64,000 nt of DNA from NCBI GenBank assembly GCA_965140405.1, contig OZ223208.1:992001-1056000 (forward strand). Direction: 5' to 3'. Positions 34,051 through 44,192 of this stretch are shown here, piece after piece. The first letter of the stretch is position 1, and each line of letters starts with the position of its first letter. The stretch is from G963556115 sp963666605 (GTDB lineage Bacteria; Planctomycetota; SZUA-567). A model generated the notes under the pieces. It ran no database searches. It was not told where the DNA came from and saw only the letters and a list, made by a program, of their open reading frames with translations. The position numbers were made by a program, and so were the translations under genes.

Positions 34051-37000
34051 GTGAGCTACGGACTACCAAAAGCAGATGGGTTATATGATCCACGAAACGA
34101 GCATGACGCATGTGGCGTTGGTTTCTGTGCTAATATCAAAGGTGAAAAGAGTCATGATATTATCCAGAAAGGTATTGAAATTCTATGCAACCTAACACAC
34201 CGCGGTGCTGTCGGTTCTGATCCTGACACCGGTGACGGTGCAGGTCTACTATTTCAAATGCCAGACAAATTCTTTAGAGACATTGCGAGCGACCTACACT
34301 TCAACCTTCCAGAACTAGGAAAGTACGGAGTTGGTTTTCTTTTTATGCCGACAGATCCAGGTGTTAGAGAAGAGTGCAAAGAAAAAATTGAACAAGCAGC
34401 TCTAGACAACAACTGCCGAATCCTACACTGGCGTGAAGTCCCTGTCGTTCGCGACGCAGTTGGTGTTACAGCTCAAGCATCTTGTCCAGAATTTTATCAA
34501 GTATTTATTCAAGCACCTGAAGACGGCATCGGACTTGAAGACTACGAAAGACTTCTCTTCAAAGTCAGAAGAAAAGCTGAAAATGACATAGTAGCACTAG
34601 GTGGTCAGGCAAAAGAGATGTTCCATGCCGCAAGCTTCTCAGCAATCACAGTCTGCTACAAGGGTATGATGCTTGCAGCTCAGGTATCAAAGTTTTACCC
34701 AGACCTAAATGACCCACGCATGGACTCAGCACTCTGTGTTGTTCACCAGCGCTACAGTACAAATACCTTCCCTACTTGGGATCTTGCTCAGCCATTCCGC
34801 ATGATGTGCCATAATGGTGAGATCAACACACTCAAAGGCAATGTCAACAATATGAAGGCGCGCCACTCAGCTCTAAAGAGTGAATACTACGGAGATAGCC
34901 TCAAGGATATCCTCCCAGTTATTCATAACGAAGAAGGTTCAGACTCAGCTTGTTTTGACAACATGCTTGAGTTCCTATTCATGAACGGTAGAAGTCTAAC
35001 CCATTCAATGATGATGATGGTTCCAGAAGCATGGGGAAAGAAGTGCCATATGGGCCATGATAGAAGAGCATTCTTTGAGTACCACTCAATGATGATGGAG
35101 CCATGGGACGGTCCAGCAGCACTTGTCGGTACAGACGGCACACGCATCTGTGTCACACTTGACAGAAACGGCCTCCGCCCAGTACGTTACGAAATTACAG
35201 AAGACGGCTTTATTGTTGGTGCTTCTGAGATCGGTGTACTTGAGCTTGATGAATCAACAGTAGTTGAAAAAGGTCGCCTTGCTCCTGGCACTGTTCTTCT
35301 GATCGATACAGAACGCAAAAGAGTTCTACACGACGAAGAGGTAAAGGCTGAGATATGCCGCCAAAAACCATACCGTCGTTGGGTTGCAGCGAACAGAATC
35401 GAACTAAGAGGACTATTCGACGGCAACGCAGTTGTAGAAGCAAACGAAGAAGTACTATTTGAAAGACAGACAGCTCACGGCTACACACGTGAAGATGTTG
35501 ACAATATTATTGCTCCTATGTTTTTGACAGGCGCAGAGCCAATCGGCTCTATGGGTGACGATTCACCTCTAGCTGTTCTTTCAGACAAACCACAGCTCCT
35601 ATTCAACTACTTCAAGCAGTTATTTGCTCAGGTTACAAACCCAGCTATAGACCCAATCCGTGAAAAGCTGGTAATGTCACTCACAACTTATCTCGGCCCA
35701 TGCCGTAACCTACTAGAAGAGACCCCTGAACATGCCCGCATGCTCAAGTTGAACTCTCCTATTATTACAAATGACGACCTAGACCGCATCCGCAGCCTTG
35801 GAGCTTCAGAGTTCCCAAGTGTAACCCTCGACATTGTCTTCCCAACAAACGAAGGCGCTAGGGGCATGGAAAAAGCGATGGACAAACTCTGCATAGAAGC
35901 AGAGAAAGAGGTAATGAACGGCAAGACTGTTATTATTCTAAGTGATAAGACTATGTCTGCTGAACTTGCAACAATCCCATCGCTTCTTGCGGTGGCAGCA
36001 ATAAACCACCACCTAGTAGTCAAGGGACTAAGAACCAGTGTAAATATCATTCTTGAATCAGGTGAGCCAAGAGAAGTAGAGCACTTTGCTCTACTATTTG
36101 GCTACGGTGTTAGCGCAATCAACCCATACCTTGCACTTGAAACTATTGCAAAACGCATCTCAGAAGGAAACCTTCCTAAGAAGATGTATGTACAGGACGG
36201 CGTAGAAAATTATATTGGTGCTATAGAGAAAGGTCTCTTAAAGATCTTCTCTAAGATGGGTATTTCAACACTACGTAGCTACCGTGACGCACAGATCTTC
36301 GAAATCTTAGGTCTAAACACAGATTTTGTAGCAAAGTACTTCAACAACACTCCAAGTCGCATCGGTGGTCTTGGTATTGAAGAGGTTGCAAAAGAGACCC
36401 TTCTACGCCATGAAAAAGCCTACCCAGTGAGAGCAGGTAGTGTAAAGGTTCTTGAAAGTGGTGGTCGCTATAGCCTACGCCGTGATGGTGAGAGGCACCT
36501 CTGGACTCCAGATGCGATACGCTTCTTACAAGAGTCAACACGTGAGGTAAACCAAGAGAAGTACGACAAATTTAAAGAACAGATCAACAACCAGCTCCAT
36601 AAACACTGTACTCTTCGTAGTCTATTTGACTTTGACGATTCACTCACACCAATCAGCATCGACGAAGTAGAACCAGTTGAGAGCATCATGAAGCGTTTTG
36701 TTACAGGTGCGATGAGTTTCGGTTCTATCAGCCGTGAAGCCCATGAATCAATGGCAATTGCTATGAACAGGGTCGGTGGTCGTTCAAATAGCGGAGAAGG
36801 TGGTGAAGACAGCAAACGTTACATCCCACTAGAGAATGGCGATAGTCGTTGCTCTATGACCAAGCAGGTCGCTTCAGGCCGCTTCGGTGTTACAGCTGAG
36901 TATCTAAACAACTGTAAAGAGATCCAGATCAAGATCTCTCAGGGTGCAAAACCAGGTGAAGGTGGCCACCTACCTGGACACAAAGTAAACGTTGAGATTG

Positions 37001-38619
37001 CAGGCGTACGCCACTCAACTCCGGGTATATCACTAATCAGCCCACCGCCACACCATGATATCTATTCTATTGAGGATCTAGCTCAGCTAATCTTTGATCT
37101 AAAGAATATCAACCCACAAGCAGACATCAATGTCAAACTAGTATCTGAGGTTGGCGTTGGTACGATTGCGGCAGGTGTATCCAAGGGTCACGCAGATGCG
37201 ATTCTTATCTCTGGTGCAGACGGCGGTACTGGTGCTGCTCCAATGAGTTCTATCAAATATACTGGTATCCCTTGGGAACTTGGTCTATCAGAGACCCAAC
37301 AGGTTCTAGTAAAGAACGACCTAAGAGGCAGAGTAAAGCTTCAAGCAGATGGTCAGATGCGTACAGGTCGTGATGTTGTAATCTCAGCCTTACTTGGTGC
37401 TGAAGAGTACGGCTTCGCTACAACCTCTCTAGTAGTACTAGGATGTGTGATGATGCGTAAGTGTCAAAAGAATACTTGCCCAGTCGGTGTTGCAACACAG
37501 GATCCAAGGCTTCGCAAGCGCTTCCACGGTAGCCCAGATTACCTAGTAAACTTCTTCAAGTTTGCTGCTCAAGAGGTTAGAGAGCTCATGGCTAGCCTCG
37601 GATACAAGAAGATGGAAGACATGATCGGACAAGCACATAGGCTCAAGATAAGAGACGGCATAGATCACTGGAAGGCAAAGACTCTAGATTTCAGCAAGGT
37701 GTTCTACACTCCAGAAGAAGCTAAGACTAATGCTATCCGTAAGATACAGAATCAAGAACACGGACTCGAAGACGTTCTTGACAGAAAACTTATCGCTAGC
37801 TGTAAAGATGCAATTGAGAATGAAGCGAAGGTAAGTGCTGATTTTGTGATAAAGAATATTGACCGTACTGCTACAGCAATGCTTGCTGGTGAGATTGCAA
37901 AACGTTACGGTCACAAAGCTCTACCAGAAGACACAATCACTCTGAACTTTACCGGTTCAGCAGGGCAAAGTTTTGGTGCTTTTGCAACTTATGGTATGAC
38001 TATAAACCTTACAGGTGATGTAAATGACTACCTTGGTAAGGGTTTATCTGGTGGTAAAATTATCCTTAAGACGCCAGAAGAATGTAAGCTAGAAGCACAA
38101 GACAACACAATAGTTGGTAATGTATGTTTCTACGGAGCGACTTGTGGTAAATCATTCATCAACGGCTTGGCTGGTGAACGTTTTGCGATCAGAAATTCTG
38201 GTGTAGAAGTTGTTGTAGAAGGTGTTGGAAACCACGGCTGTGAGTACATGACAGGCGGTAGAGTTATATGTCTAGGTTCAACAGGCATCAACTTCGCTGC
38301 AGGTATGTCAGGTGGTATAGCTTATGTTTACGATCCACTACAGGACTTTGATCTAAAGTGTAACCTTGAGATGGTCGACCTAGATCCACTAATCGACTGT
38401 TCTGACGACGACATCTCATATGTACGTAGTATGATAGAGCAGCATATTGAATATACAGGTAGTAAGAAAGCTATCTGGATGCTTGAGAACTGGGAGTCAG
38501 TACTACAACTGTTTGTAAGAGTAATGCCGATGGAGTATAGACGCCTACTCGGACAGATGGTCAAAGAAGAGAAGCATGGCTCACGTAGAACCAAAGACGA
38601 AGTTATTCGCAACGCATAA
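34051..38619 (+). CDS. gltB: Glutamate synthase large subunit
   Basis: 1522 residues, normal for the family. A propeptide (1-20) precedes Cys21 (HDACGVGF), the amidotransferase nucleophile. Next are the central and FMN domains (GEGGEDSKRY, SQGAKPGEGGHLPGHK about 970-985, DGGTGAAP) and the 3Fe-4S loop GCVMMRKCQKNTCPVG, then the GXGXG beta-helix (about 1290-1450). It converts glutamine and 2-oxoglutarate to two glutamates with electrons from GltD. GTG start with AGAGGAGAAA. Followed after 56 bases by gltD. This is the standard ammonia-assimilation enzyme, distinct from the glx-type cluster at 1-6600. Confidence 0.98.
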   Translation: MSYGLPKADGLYDPRNEHDACGVGFCANIKGEKSHDIIQKGIEILCNLTHRGAVGSDPDTGDGAGLLFQMPDKFFRDIASDLHFNLPELGKYGVGFLFMPTDPGVREECKEKIEQAALDNNCRILHWREVPVVRDAVGVTAQASCPEFYQVFIQAPEDGIGLEDYERLLFKVRRKAENDIVALGGQAKEMFHAASFSAITVCYKGMMLAAQVSKFYPDLNDPRMDSALCVVHQRYSTNTFPTWDLAQPFRMMCHNGEINTLKGNVNNMKARHSALKSEYYGDSLKDILPVIHNEEGSDSACFDNMLEFLFMNGRSLTHSMMMMVPEAWGKKCHMGHDRRAFFEYHSMMMEPWDGPAALVGTDGTRICVTLDRNGLRPVRYEITEDGFIVGASEIGVLELDESTVVEKGRLAPGTVLLIDTERKRVLHDEEVKAEICRQKPYRRWVAANRIELRGLFDGNAVVEANEEVLFERQTAHGYTREDVDNIIAPMFLTGAEPIGSMGDDSPLAVLSDKPQLLFNYFKQLFAQVTNPAIDPIREKLVMSLTTYLGPCRNLLEETPEHARMLKLNSPIITNDDLDRIRSLGASEFPSVTLDIVFPTNEGARGMEKAMDKLCIEAEKEVMNGKTVIILSDKTMSAELATIPSLLAVAAINHHLVVKGLRTSVNIILESGEPREVEHFALLFGYGVSAINPYLALETIAKRISEGNLPKKMYVQDGVENYIGAIEKGLLKIFSKMGISTLRSYRDAQIFEILGLNTDFVAKYFNNTPSRIGGLGIEEVAKETLLRHEKAYPVRAGSVKVLESGGRYSLRRDGERHLWTPDAIRFLQESTREVNQEKYDKFKEQINNQLHKHCTLRSLFDFDDSLTPISIDEVEPVESIMKRFVTGAMSFGSISREAHESMAIAMNRVGGRSNSGEGGEDSKRYIPLENGDSRCSMTKQVASGRFGVTAEYLNNCKEIQIKISQGAKPGEGGHLPGHKVNVEIAGVRHSTPGISLISPPPHHDIYSIEDLAQLIFDLKNINPQADINVKLVSEVGVGTIAAGVSKGHADAILISGADGGTGAAPMSSIKYTGIPWELGLSETQQVLVKNDLRGRVKLQADGQMRTGRDVVISALLGAEEYGFATTSLVVLGCVMMRKCQKNTCPVGVATQDPRLRKRFHGSPDYLVNFFKFAAQEVRELMASLGYKKMEDMIGQAHRLKIRDGIDHWKAKTLDFSKVFYTPEEAKTNAIRKIQNQEHGLEDVLDRKLIASCKDAIENEAKVSADFVIKNIDRTATAMLAGEIAKRYGHKALPEDTITLNFTGSAGQSFGAFATYGMTINLTGDVNDYLGKGLSGGKIILKTPEECKLEAQDNTIVGNVCFYGATCGKSFINGLAGERFAIRNSGVEVVVEGVGNHGCEYMTGGRVICLGSTGINFAAGMSGGIAYVYDPLQDFDLKCNLEMVDLDPLIDCSDDDISYVRSMIEQHIEYTGSKKAIWMLENWESVLQLFVRVMPMEYRRLLGQMVKEEKHGSRRTKDEVIRNA

Positions 38620-38675
38620 TCGATGTTTGAATAACGAGTTAATTTATAATAAAGATAATACATAAGGATATAAAT

Positions 38676-40124
38676 ATGGGACGCGAAACAGCATTTATAG
38701 AGATAGAGCGCTCAAAGCAGCCAAAGAAAACGGTTGAAGAACGCGTTAAGAACTACCTAGAAATCTACAAAGAGATGGGTGAAGACGAGATGCGTGAGCA
38801 GGCAAGTCGTTGTATGGATTGCGGCACACCTTTCTGCCACTCATTTGGTTGCCCACTCGGCAACTGTGTACCAGAGTGGAATGATCTTGTATACCAAGGA
38901 CGTTGGAAAGAAGCCGCAGAGCTTCTGCATGCAACCAATAACTTCCCAGAGTTTACCGGCAGACTATGCCCTGCTCTCTGCGAAGCAGCTTGTACCCTCA
39001 ATCTTGATACCGATCCAGTAAACATCAAGCTTAACGAACTCACTATTATAGAAAAAGCTTGGGATGAAGGATGGATTAAACCAGAAAACACCATACTTGA
39101 AACAGGCAAGAGCATCGCAGTAATTGGCTCTGGGCCTGCAGGTCTAGCTTGTGCACAGCAACTTGTACGAGCAGGTCATGAGGTTACAGTATTTGAGAAA
39201 AATGCTCAACCAGGCGGTGTACTCCGTTACGGAATTCCTGATTTCAAACTTGAGAAGAGATTCATCGATAGAAGAATCGAGCAGATGTGGGAAGAAGGCG
39301 TTGACTTTGAATGCTCTGCAACTATAGGTAAGGATATCTCAGCAGATTACTTGAAACGTAGCTTTGATGCTGTGTGCCTATGTGTCGGTGCAGAACAAGC
39401 ACGTGACCTCCCAATTGAAGGGCGTGAACTATCAGGCATCCATCAGGCAATGGAGTACTTAGTTCAGCAGAATAAACTCGTCTCAGGAGAGATAGAAGCT
39501 GATGAAAATACAATCAACGCAAAGGACAAGCGAGTTGTCGTTATCGGTGGTGGTGATACAGGTGCTGACTGTCTAGGTACAGCTATCAGACAAGGTGCAA
39601 AGCATGTCACTCAGATAGAAATCATGCCAATACCGCCAAAGGATGCAGACCCAATGCGCCCTTGGCCACAGTACCCAATGATCTACCGTACAAATGCTAG
39701 TCACGAAGAGGGTGGTGAACGCCATTGGAACGTGATGAGTAAGAAGTTTGAAGGTGAAAACGGTAAGGTCACAAAGATCCACTGTGTGAAGGTTGAATGG
39801 AATGACGGAGCACCTAAGGAGGTAGAAGGTAGCGAATTTATCCTTGAGGCTGATCTAGTACTTCTAGCTATGGGATTTGTAAAGCCAGTATCAAACGGCC
39901 TACTAGATGAACTCGGCGTAGAATATGATGCACGTGGCAATGTTGTTGCTGACGAAGAACAGCGTACTAACGTTGACGGAGTATATGTTGGTGGAGACAC
40001 CAATACAGGCGCATGGCTTGTAGTACACTCTATAGCAGCAGGACGTAGAATTGCAGCAACAGTAGACAAAGATCTAATGGGCAGCACCTCACTACCAGTT
40101 CCACCAGCACGTGAAAAACGTTAA
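38676..40124 (+). CDS. gltD: Glutamate synthase small subunit
   Basis: 482 residues. Two Cys clusters (CMDCGTPFCHSFGCPLGNC about 47-65 and CPALCEAAC) bind 4Fe-4S; FAD loop VIGSGPAGLACAQQ about 150; NADPH loop VVIGGGDTGADC; late FAD GGDTNTG. It passes NADPH electrons to GltB. Directly downstream of gltB, with a terminator after it. Confidence 0.97.
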   Translation: MGRETAFIEIERSKQPKKTVEERVKNYLEIYKEMGEDEMREQASRCMDCGTPFCHSFGCPLGNCVPEWNDLVYQGRWKEAAELLHATNNFPEFTGRLCPALCEAACTLNLDTDPVNIKLNELTIIEKAWDEGWIKPENTILETGKSIAVIGSGPAGLACAQQLVRAGHEVTVFEKNAQPGGVLRYGIPDFKLEKRFIDRRIEQMWEEGVDFECSATIGKDISADYLKRSFDAVCLCVGAEQARDLPIEGRELSGIHQAMEYLVQQNKLVSGEIEADENTINAKDKRVVVIGGGDTGADCLGTAIRQGAKHVTQIEIMPIPPKDADPMRPWPQYPMIYRTNASHEEGGERHWNVMSKKFEGENGKVTKIHCVKVEWNDGAPKEVEGSEFILEADLVLLAMGFVKPVSNGLLDELGVEYDARGNVVADEEQRTNVDGVYVGGDTNTGAWLVVHSIAAGRRIAATVDKDLMGSTSLPVPPAREKR

Positions 40125-40153
40125 TAAGGTAACTTGACCTTATGATTGACACT

Positions 40154-40190
40154 AAAGAGCGAGAGACACATGTCTCTCGCTCTTTTATTT
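40154..40190 (+). terminator. Terminator after gltD
   Basis: A stem of about 13-15 bp (40154-40168 with 40171-40185), small central loop, with TTTTATTT following. Confidence 0.82.
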
Positions 40191-40212
40191 TGAATCTTTA
40201 TTAACGGCAAAA

Positions 40213-41928
40213 CTAATTATGCTTCTGAGCCAACATCTCACGAGCCTGCTCTCTGGTTGTATTAGTAGCAGCTTTACCGTTGATCATCTGAGCAATTTCT
40301 TCTACTCTTTCATCAAGTGTCAGCGTCTTAACCTTAGCGACAGTTCTCCCACTCTTTGTCGCCTTTGACACCTGCAAGTGGTTATCTGCATAAGCCGCAA
40401 TCTGTGGTAAATGGGTAATAACAATAACCTGTCTATCCCTAGACAACTCATAAAGCTTCCTTCCCAATACATCACCAAGACGCCCACCGACACCAGTATC
40501 AATCTCATCAAATAGTAGTGTATCTGGAGCGTGTACAGACGCAAGAGCTGATTTGATTGCAAGCATCGCTCGTGACGCTTCACCACCTGATGCTGTCTCA
40601 GCGATACTTGATGGAGCTTCACCAACATTGGGTGTAATCATAAAGTTGATCTCTTCAAAGCCATGGCTAGTAGAATTAGTAAGAATCTCTTTTACAGTAG
40701 CATCCTTTTTAACCAGACTAGAAATATCCACAGAAAAGTCAGCATCTTCCATGCCAAGATTTTTCAATTCTTTACTAATAACCTGAGCCAACTTCTTTCC
40801 AGCTTTCCTTCTGCTTGCTGTAATCTTGGCAGCCTGCTTTATAAGTTCTGGTGCAAGCTCAGCCAGTTCCATCTCAAGCTCTTCAGTACTCACCTCCCAA
40901 AGAGATAGCTCTTCAAGCCTCTTTTCAAGTACCTGTTTCTCTACAAGTATCAATTCTAATAAATTACCCTCACCTCCGCCACACTCTAACAGGCGAACCA
41001 AGCCTTTCATCTCTTCCGCTCTATCAATAAGGTTGTCAAGTTCAGATGCAGAGTAATCACTGCCATCACTCGCACCTCTATATGCCCTAGCAGCATCTTC
41101 AAGTAGTGAACATGCACTATCCAGCACCTCATTAGCATTAGCAATAGTTGGTGAAATATCCTCATATTTACGAGCCGAACGCAGTATTTGGGACAGCTTT
41201 CCAATAACAGCATCATCACCTTCGTATATAAAGTCAGCAGCTTCTTCAGCAATCTCTCTAATATTTTCCGCTTCAGAGATCATCTCAATTTTATCTTCTA
41301 TATTACTATCATGCTCGGGATCAGGATTGAACGCTGCTATCTTACTGAGCTTATATTCATTTCTTTCTAGCTCCAGCTTATGCTTGCCTATGTCTGTATT
41401 ACTACTGTTTATTCTTTTGAGTATTTGAGATGCTTTACTATATATTTTTGAATACTCCATAGTATCTACTACACCATACCTATCAAGTAACTCTCTCTGA
41501 TACCCAGGCTCTACCAATTTTGTATGCTCATTCTGAGCAGCAATATCAAGAAGAGCATCAGCAAGAATATTCGCTGAAGCGGTGGTAACTGGTTTTCCCG
41601 CCACAAGCATTCTGCTTGCCTTACTCCTTGAAAGTCGTCTTTCAAATATCAGGCCTTCATCTGCTGAGGGATCTACCCCAATTTCAGAAGTAAGCAGATC
41701 TCTAGCAACTGATTGCAATGGCGAAAACACCGCGCTTACATTCGCAGTATCCTCGCCAGAACGTAGTAACTCGGCATTTGCTCTTGCTCCAAGAGCCAAG
41801 CCGATAGCTGCAGCTACAAGGCTCTTACCTGCTCCAGTCTCTCCAGAGATGACATTCAACCCTCCAGAAAATGCCATAACAGCCTCATCAAAAATAACAA
41901 TATTCTTTAAGTACAACTCTTCCAACAT
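40213..41928 (-). CDS. recN: DNA repair ATPase RecN
   Basis: 571 residues. SMC-like ABC ATPase split by a coiled coil: Walker A GETGAGKSLVAAAIG (about 30-44), two coiled-coil arms (about 150-380), Walker B TLLFDEIDTGVGG, and signature SGGEASR. RecN acts on double-strand breaks. Single gene convergent with gltD. Start MLEELYLKNIVIF is family-like. Confidence 0.95.
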   Translation of the reverse strand: MLEELYLKNIVIFDEAVMAFSGGLNVISGETGAGKSLVAAAIGLALGARANAELLRSGEDTANVSAVFSPLQSVARDLLTSEIGVDPSADEGLIFERRLSRSKASRMLVAGKPVTTASANILADALLDIAAQNEHTKLVEPGYQRELLDRYGVVDTMEYSKIYSKASQILKRINSSNTDIGKHKLELERNEYKLSKIAAFNPDPEHDSNIEDKIEMISEAENIREIAEEAADFIYEGDDAVIGKLSQILRSARKYEDISPTIANANEVLDSACSLLEDAARAYRGASDGSDYSASELDNLIDRAEEMKGLVRLLECGGGEGNLLELILVEKQVLEKRLEELSLWEVSTEELEMELAELAPELIKQAAKITASRRKAGKKLAQVISKELKNLGMEDADFSVDISSLVKKDATVKEILTNSTSHGFEEINFMITPNVGEAPSSIAETASGGEASRAMLAIKSALASVHAPDTLLFDEIDTGVGGRLGDVLGRKLYELSRDRQVIVITHLPQIAAYADNHLQVSKATKSGRTVAKVKTLTLDERVEEIAQMINGKAATNTTREQAREMLAQKHN

Positions 41929-42481
41929 CTCATTTGCTCACAATATATTAGACACTGTAAAACACCAAAAGTAACCTCACAAAACTTAATATCCCACCTC
42001 AAAACATACAGCACAAAGCTTTGTATCCTAAGTATATACAAGAAATATATTATCTATAGCTCTATTGCTATGAGTTAAAAATACTCTCATCATTATACTT
42101 TTTAACTCCTTGTATTCCACTATCAAATAGTTATTTTTGTTAATCAACCATATAGCACGATTATGACAAAAATGAAAGACTACGAACGTTGAAAATTAAA
42201 ACTTTAGCTTTTTTTATAGAATTCCTAATAAAGTTGACAAATTTAAATATGTTAGCCATAATACTCAAAAGCTATAATTTACAGTGTTTTTAATGAAATA
42301 CTGCTTTATGTTTACTATTATTAGCACAATAAGTCTATTCAAATGTAAAGTGTAACAATATTTTTACTTGTATAAAATTTATTTCAATGTATATTTATCT
42401 CAAGTTGTGACTTATGCTAAATAATTGTGAATAATTTTGTAAGTCACATATTTAAGCATATTCTTAAGGAGCTGCCGGCGT
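41929..42481. other. Divergent intergenic region upstream of the GAF/HD-GYP gene
   Basis: 553 AT-rich bases. It holds a strong promoter (42234-42262) and an inverted repeat TGTGACTTA...TAAGTCACA (42406-42414 with 42440-42448, 9 bp, 25-base loop). The predicted leader is long (about 210-280 bases), but no c-di-GMP riboswitch core was found. Confidence 0.6.
42234..42262 (+). promoter_or_regulatory. Promoter of the GAF/HD-GYP gene
   Basis: TTGACA (42234-42239), 17-base spacer, CATAAT (42257-42262). Confidence 0.7.
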
Positions 42482-42532
42482 ATGCGAATAATTAATGATA
42501 CCCTGCTCAATCGAAACGGGCAAAAGTTTTAA
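42482..42532 (+). CDS. Possible 16-residue leader ORF or frameshifted N-terminus
   Basis: ATG 42482 is preceded by AAGGAG ten bases upstream, the best SD in the leader. It encodes MRIINDTLLNRNGQKF and stops within the A/T-rich stretch GTTTTAAAAATTT. It is out of frame with the downstream protein. It may be a leader peptide, or the true N-terminus of the FHA-like domain joined by a frameshift at that homopolymer. Confidence 0.3.
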   Translation: MRIINDTLLNRNGQKF

Positions 42533-42548
42533 AAATTTAGGAAAGAGA

Positions 42549-44168
42549 ATGAAGCATACTGTAAAAAACTCAGGAAGTGAGGGTAACGAAGGACTGACCC
42601 CAACTAAGCCAAATGACCCACCGTCATCTGATTTAATAGACACCTTACCTGCTACAGTCGAGGATATTGACGATTCTTGCTCGAGTTGCACTCTAGAGTT
42701 CAATAATCGTTGCAAACTTGTTATTAAAGATATCGATTACAGCCATGATACCTACCACAATGGCTCTACAATAACCGACACCGTAGAAATATCTCATTCC
42801 GATACTATCCGCCTTGGAAAAAACCGTATAGAACTAAGTTGCGTACCTGAAGCAGACCATCCCAACCCTAAACAATCACTAATTAATTTACAAGGCAGCT
42901 ATAGCAAAAACCGTCATATTGATAATGCTTTATACACACACAAGTTCAACAGAACCAAAGGTCCTATTGCGGACACCAATGATGTAAAAATTGACATCAC
43001 AAAACTAGCAGAGAGATTCAACTCTATCTGCACTCTTGCAAGTAGACTTTTTGCAGCCCAGAATGAACAGGAAATTGTCAAATGTGCACTGAATGTTGTC
43101 TTTGAACTTGCGCAACCCCTCCGTTGTGCAGTTGTGTTTATTCATCAGAACAACCAACTTCTAGATCTTGTTGGCAGCAGACATTCTGATGAAGACACTT
43201 CTGACGAGGTGTTCCCAGTGAGCGCTAATATCATTAGACATGTTATCAATACAGAAGACTCAGTAATTATTGATAGTAAACATGCTTTTATGGAGGGCGC
43301 TATTAGTGGTAATACAACCCCATCAAGAATTATGTGCGTACCACTTCATAGAAGAGGAGGAAGTTTAGGGGTCATATATACCGAAACAGTTGGAATGTAT
43401 AATGATGAATCAGACCATAATACCCTTGCTGTTCTTGCTTCCGCTGGACACCAGATAGGAGAAGCTGTAGAAAAGACCCGACTACACGCAGGCCTTGAGA
43501 AAGTATTCCATGGTTCTATGCTTGCACTTGCAGCCTCTATAGAGGCCAAAGACAAATACACCAAAGGTCATTCAGAGAGAGTAACATGTTATGCTCTTAT
43601 GATTGCTGATGAACTAAAGCTTTCTGAAGAGGAGCGTACAGTTGTGGAGCTTGCAGGTCTACTCCATGATGTTGGCAAGATTGGTGTTCCTGAATCTGTA
43701 CTATGCAGTACTGGTGAGTTGAGCCCAGAAGAATTCGACTTTATCAAGCAGCATCCACAAGCCGGCGCAGATATTATTCTAAAAATGCCAGAGCTAAAAG
43801 GAATGGCCTCGGTAAAAGATGTTGCTATGGCAACAAAGTATCATCATGAAAAATTCTCAGGTGGAGGCTATCCTACCGGCATTTCTGGCAATAAAATCCC
43901 TCTAGCAGCTAGAATCCTCGCAGTTGCAGATACTTTTGATGCAATTACCAGTAACCGCACCTACAGGAATGGTCAACCAGGAAAGATAGCTATAAAAATA
44001 CTTGGAGAGGTTTCTGGAACTCAGATTGATCCAGAAGTATTTACTGCATTTAAGAATGTATATAATAGAGGCGATCTAGCACACCCAGAGCGTGTCCGCA
44101 CTCATATTGATTTTGACTCTAAGATTCTTAGCGAGAGTACGGTCGCGTCCAACTCTATTTTGAGATAA
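42549..44168 (+). CDS. FHA-like / GAF / HD-GYP signalling protein
   Basis: 539 residues from ATG 42549, chosen because AGGA lies six bases upstream; ATG 42495 is in frame but has no close SD. Residues about 42-97 resemble the second half of an FHA domain (CSSCTLEFNNRCKLVIKDI, HNGSTI, ISHSDTIRLGKNRIEL). GAF about 155-305. HD-GYP about 325-490, with HDVGKIGVPE (373-382) and a HHEKFSGGGYPTG loop. HD-GYP proteins hydrolyse cyclic di-GMP. The FHA N-terminal half with its usual Gly-Arg is missing from this frame. Confidence 0.78.
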   Translation: MKHTVKNSGSEGNEGLTPTKPNDPPSSDLIDTLPATVEDIDDSCSSCTLEFNNRCKLVIKDIDYSHDTYHNGSTITDTVEISHSDTIRLGKNRIELSCVPEADHPNPKQSLINLQGSYSKNRHIDNALYTHKFNRTKGPIADTNDVKIDITKLAERFNSICTLASRLFAAQNEQEIVKCALNVVFELAQPLRCAVVFIHQNNQLLDLVGSRHSDEDTSDEVFPVSANIIRHVINTEDSVIIDSKHAFMEGAISGNTTPSRIMCVPLHRRGGSLGVIYTETVGMYNDESDHNTLAVLASAGHQIGEAVEKTRLHAGLEKVFHGSMLALAASIEAKDKYTKGHSERVTCYALMIADELKLSEEERTVVELAGLLHDVGKIGVPESVLCSTGELSPEEFDFIKQHPQAGADIILKMPELKGMASVKDVAMATKYHHEKFSGGGYPTGISGNKIPLAARILAVADTFDAITSNRTYRNGQPGKIAIKILGEVSGTQIDPEVFTAFKNVYNRGDLAHPERVRTHIDFDSKILSESTVASNSILR

Positions 44169-44192
44169 AACCACAAACGTCAGGAATTTGAA

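Noticed and set aside
42263..42481. Cyclic-di-GMP riboswitch before the HD-GYP gene
   Set aside because: No GEMM-type core sequence was seen in the leader.
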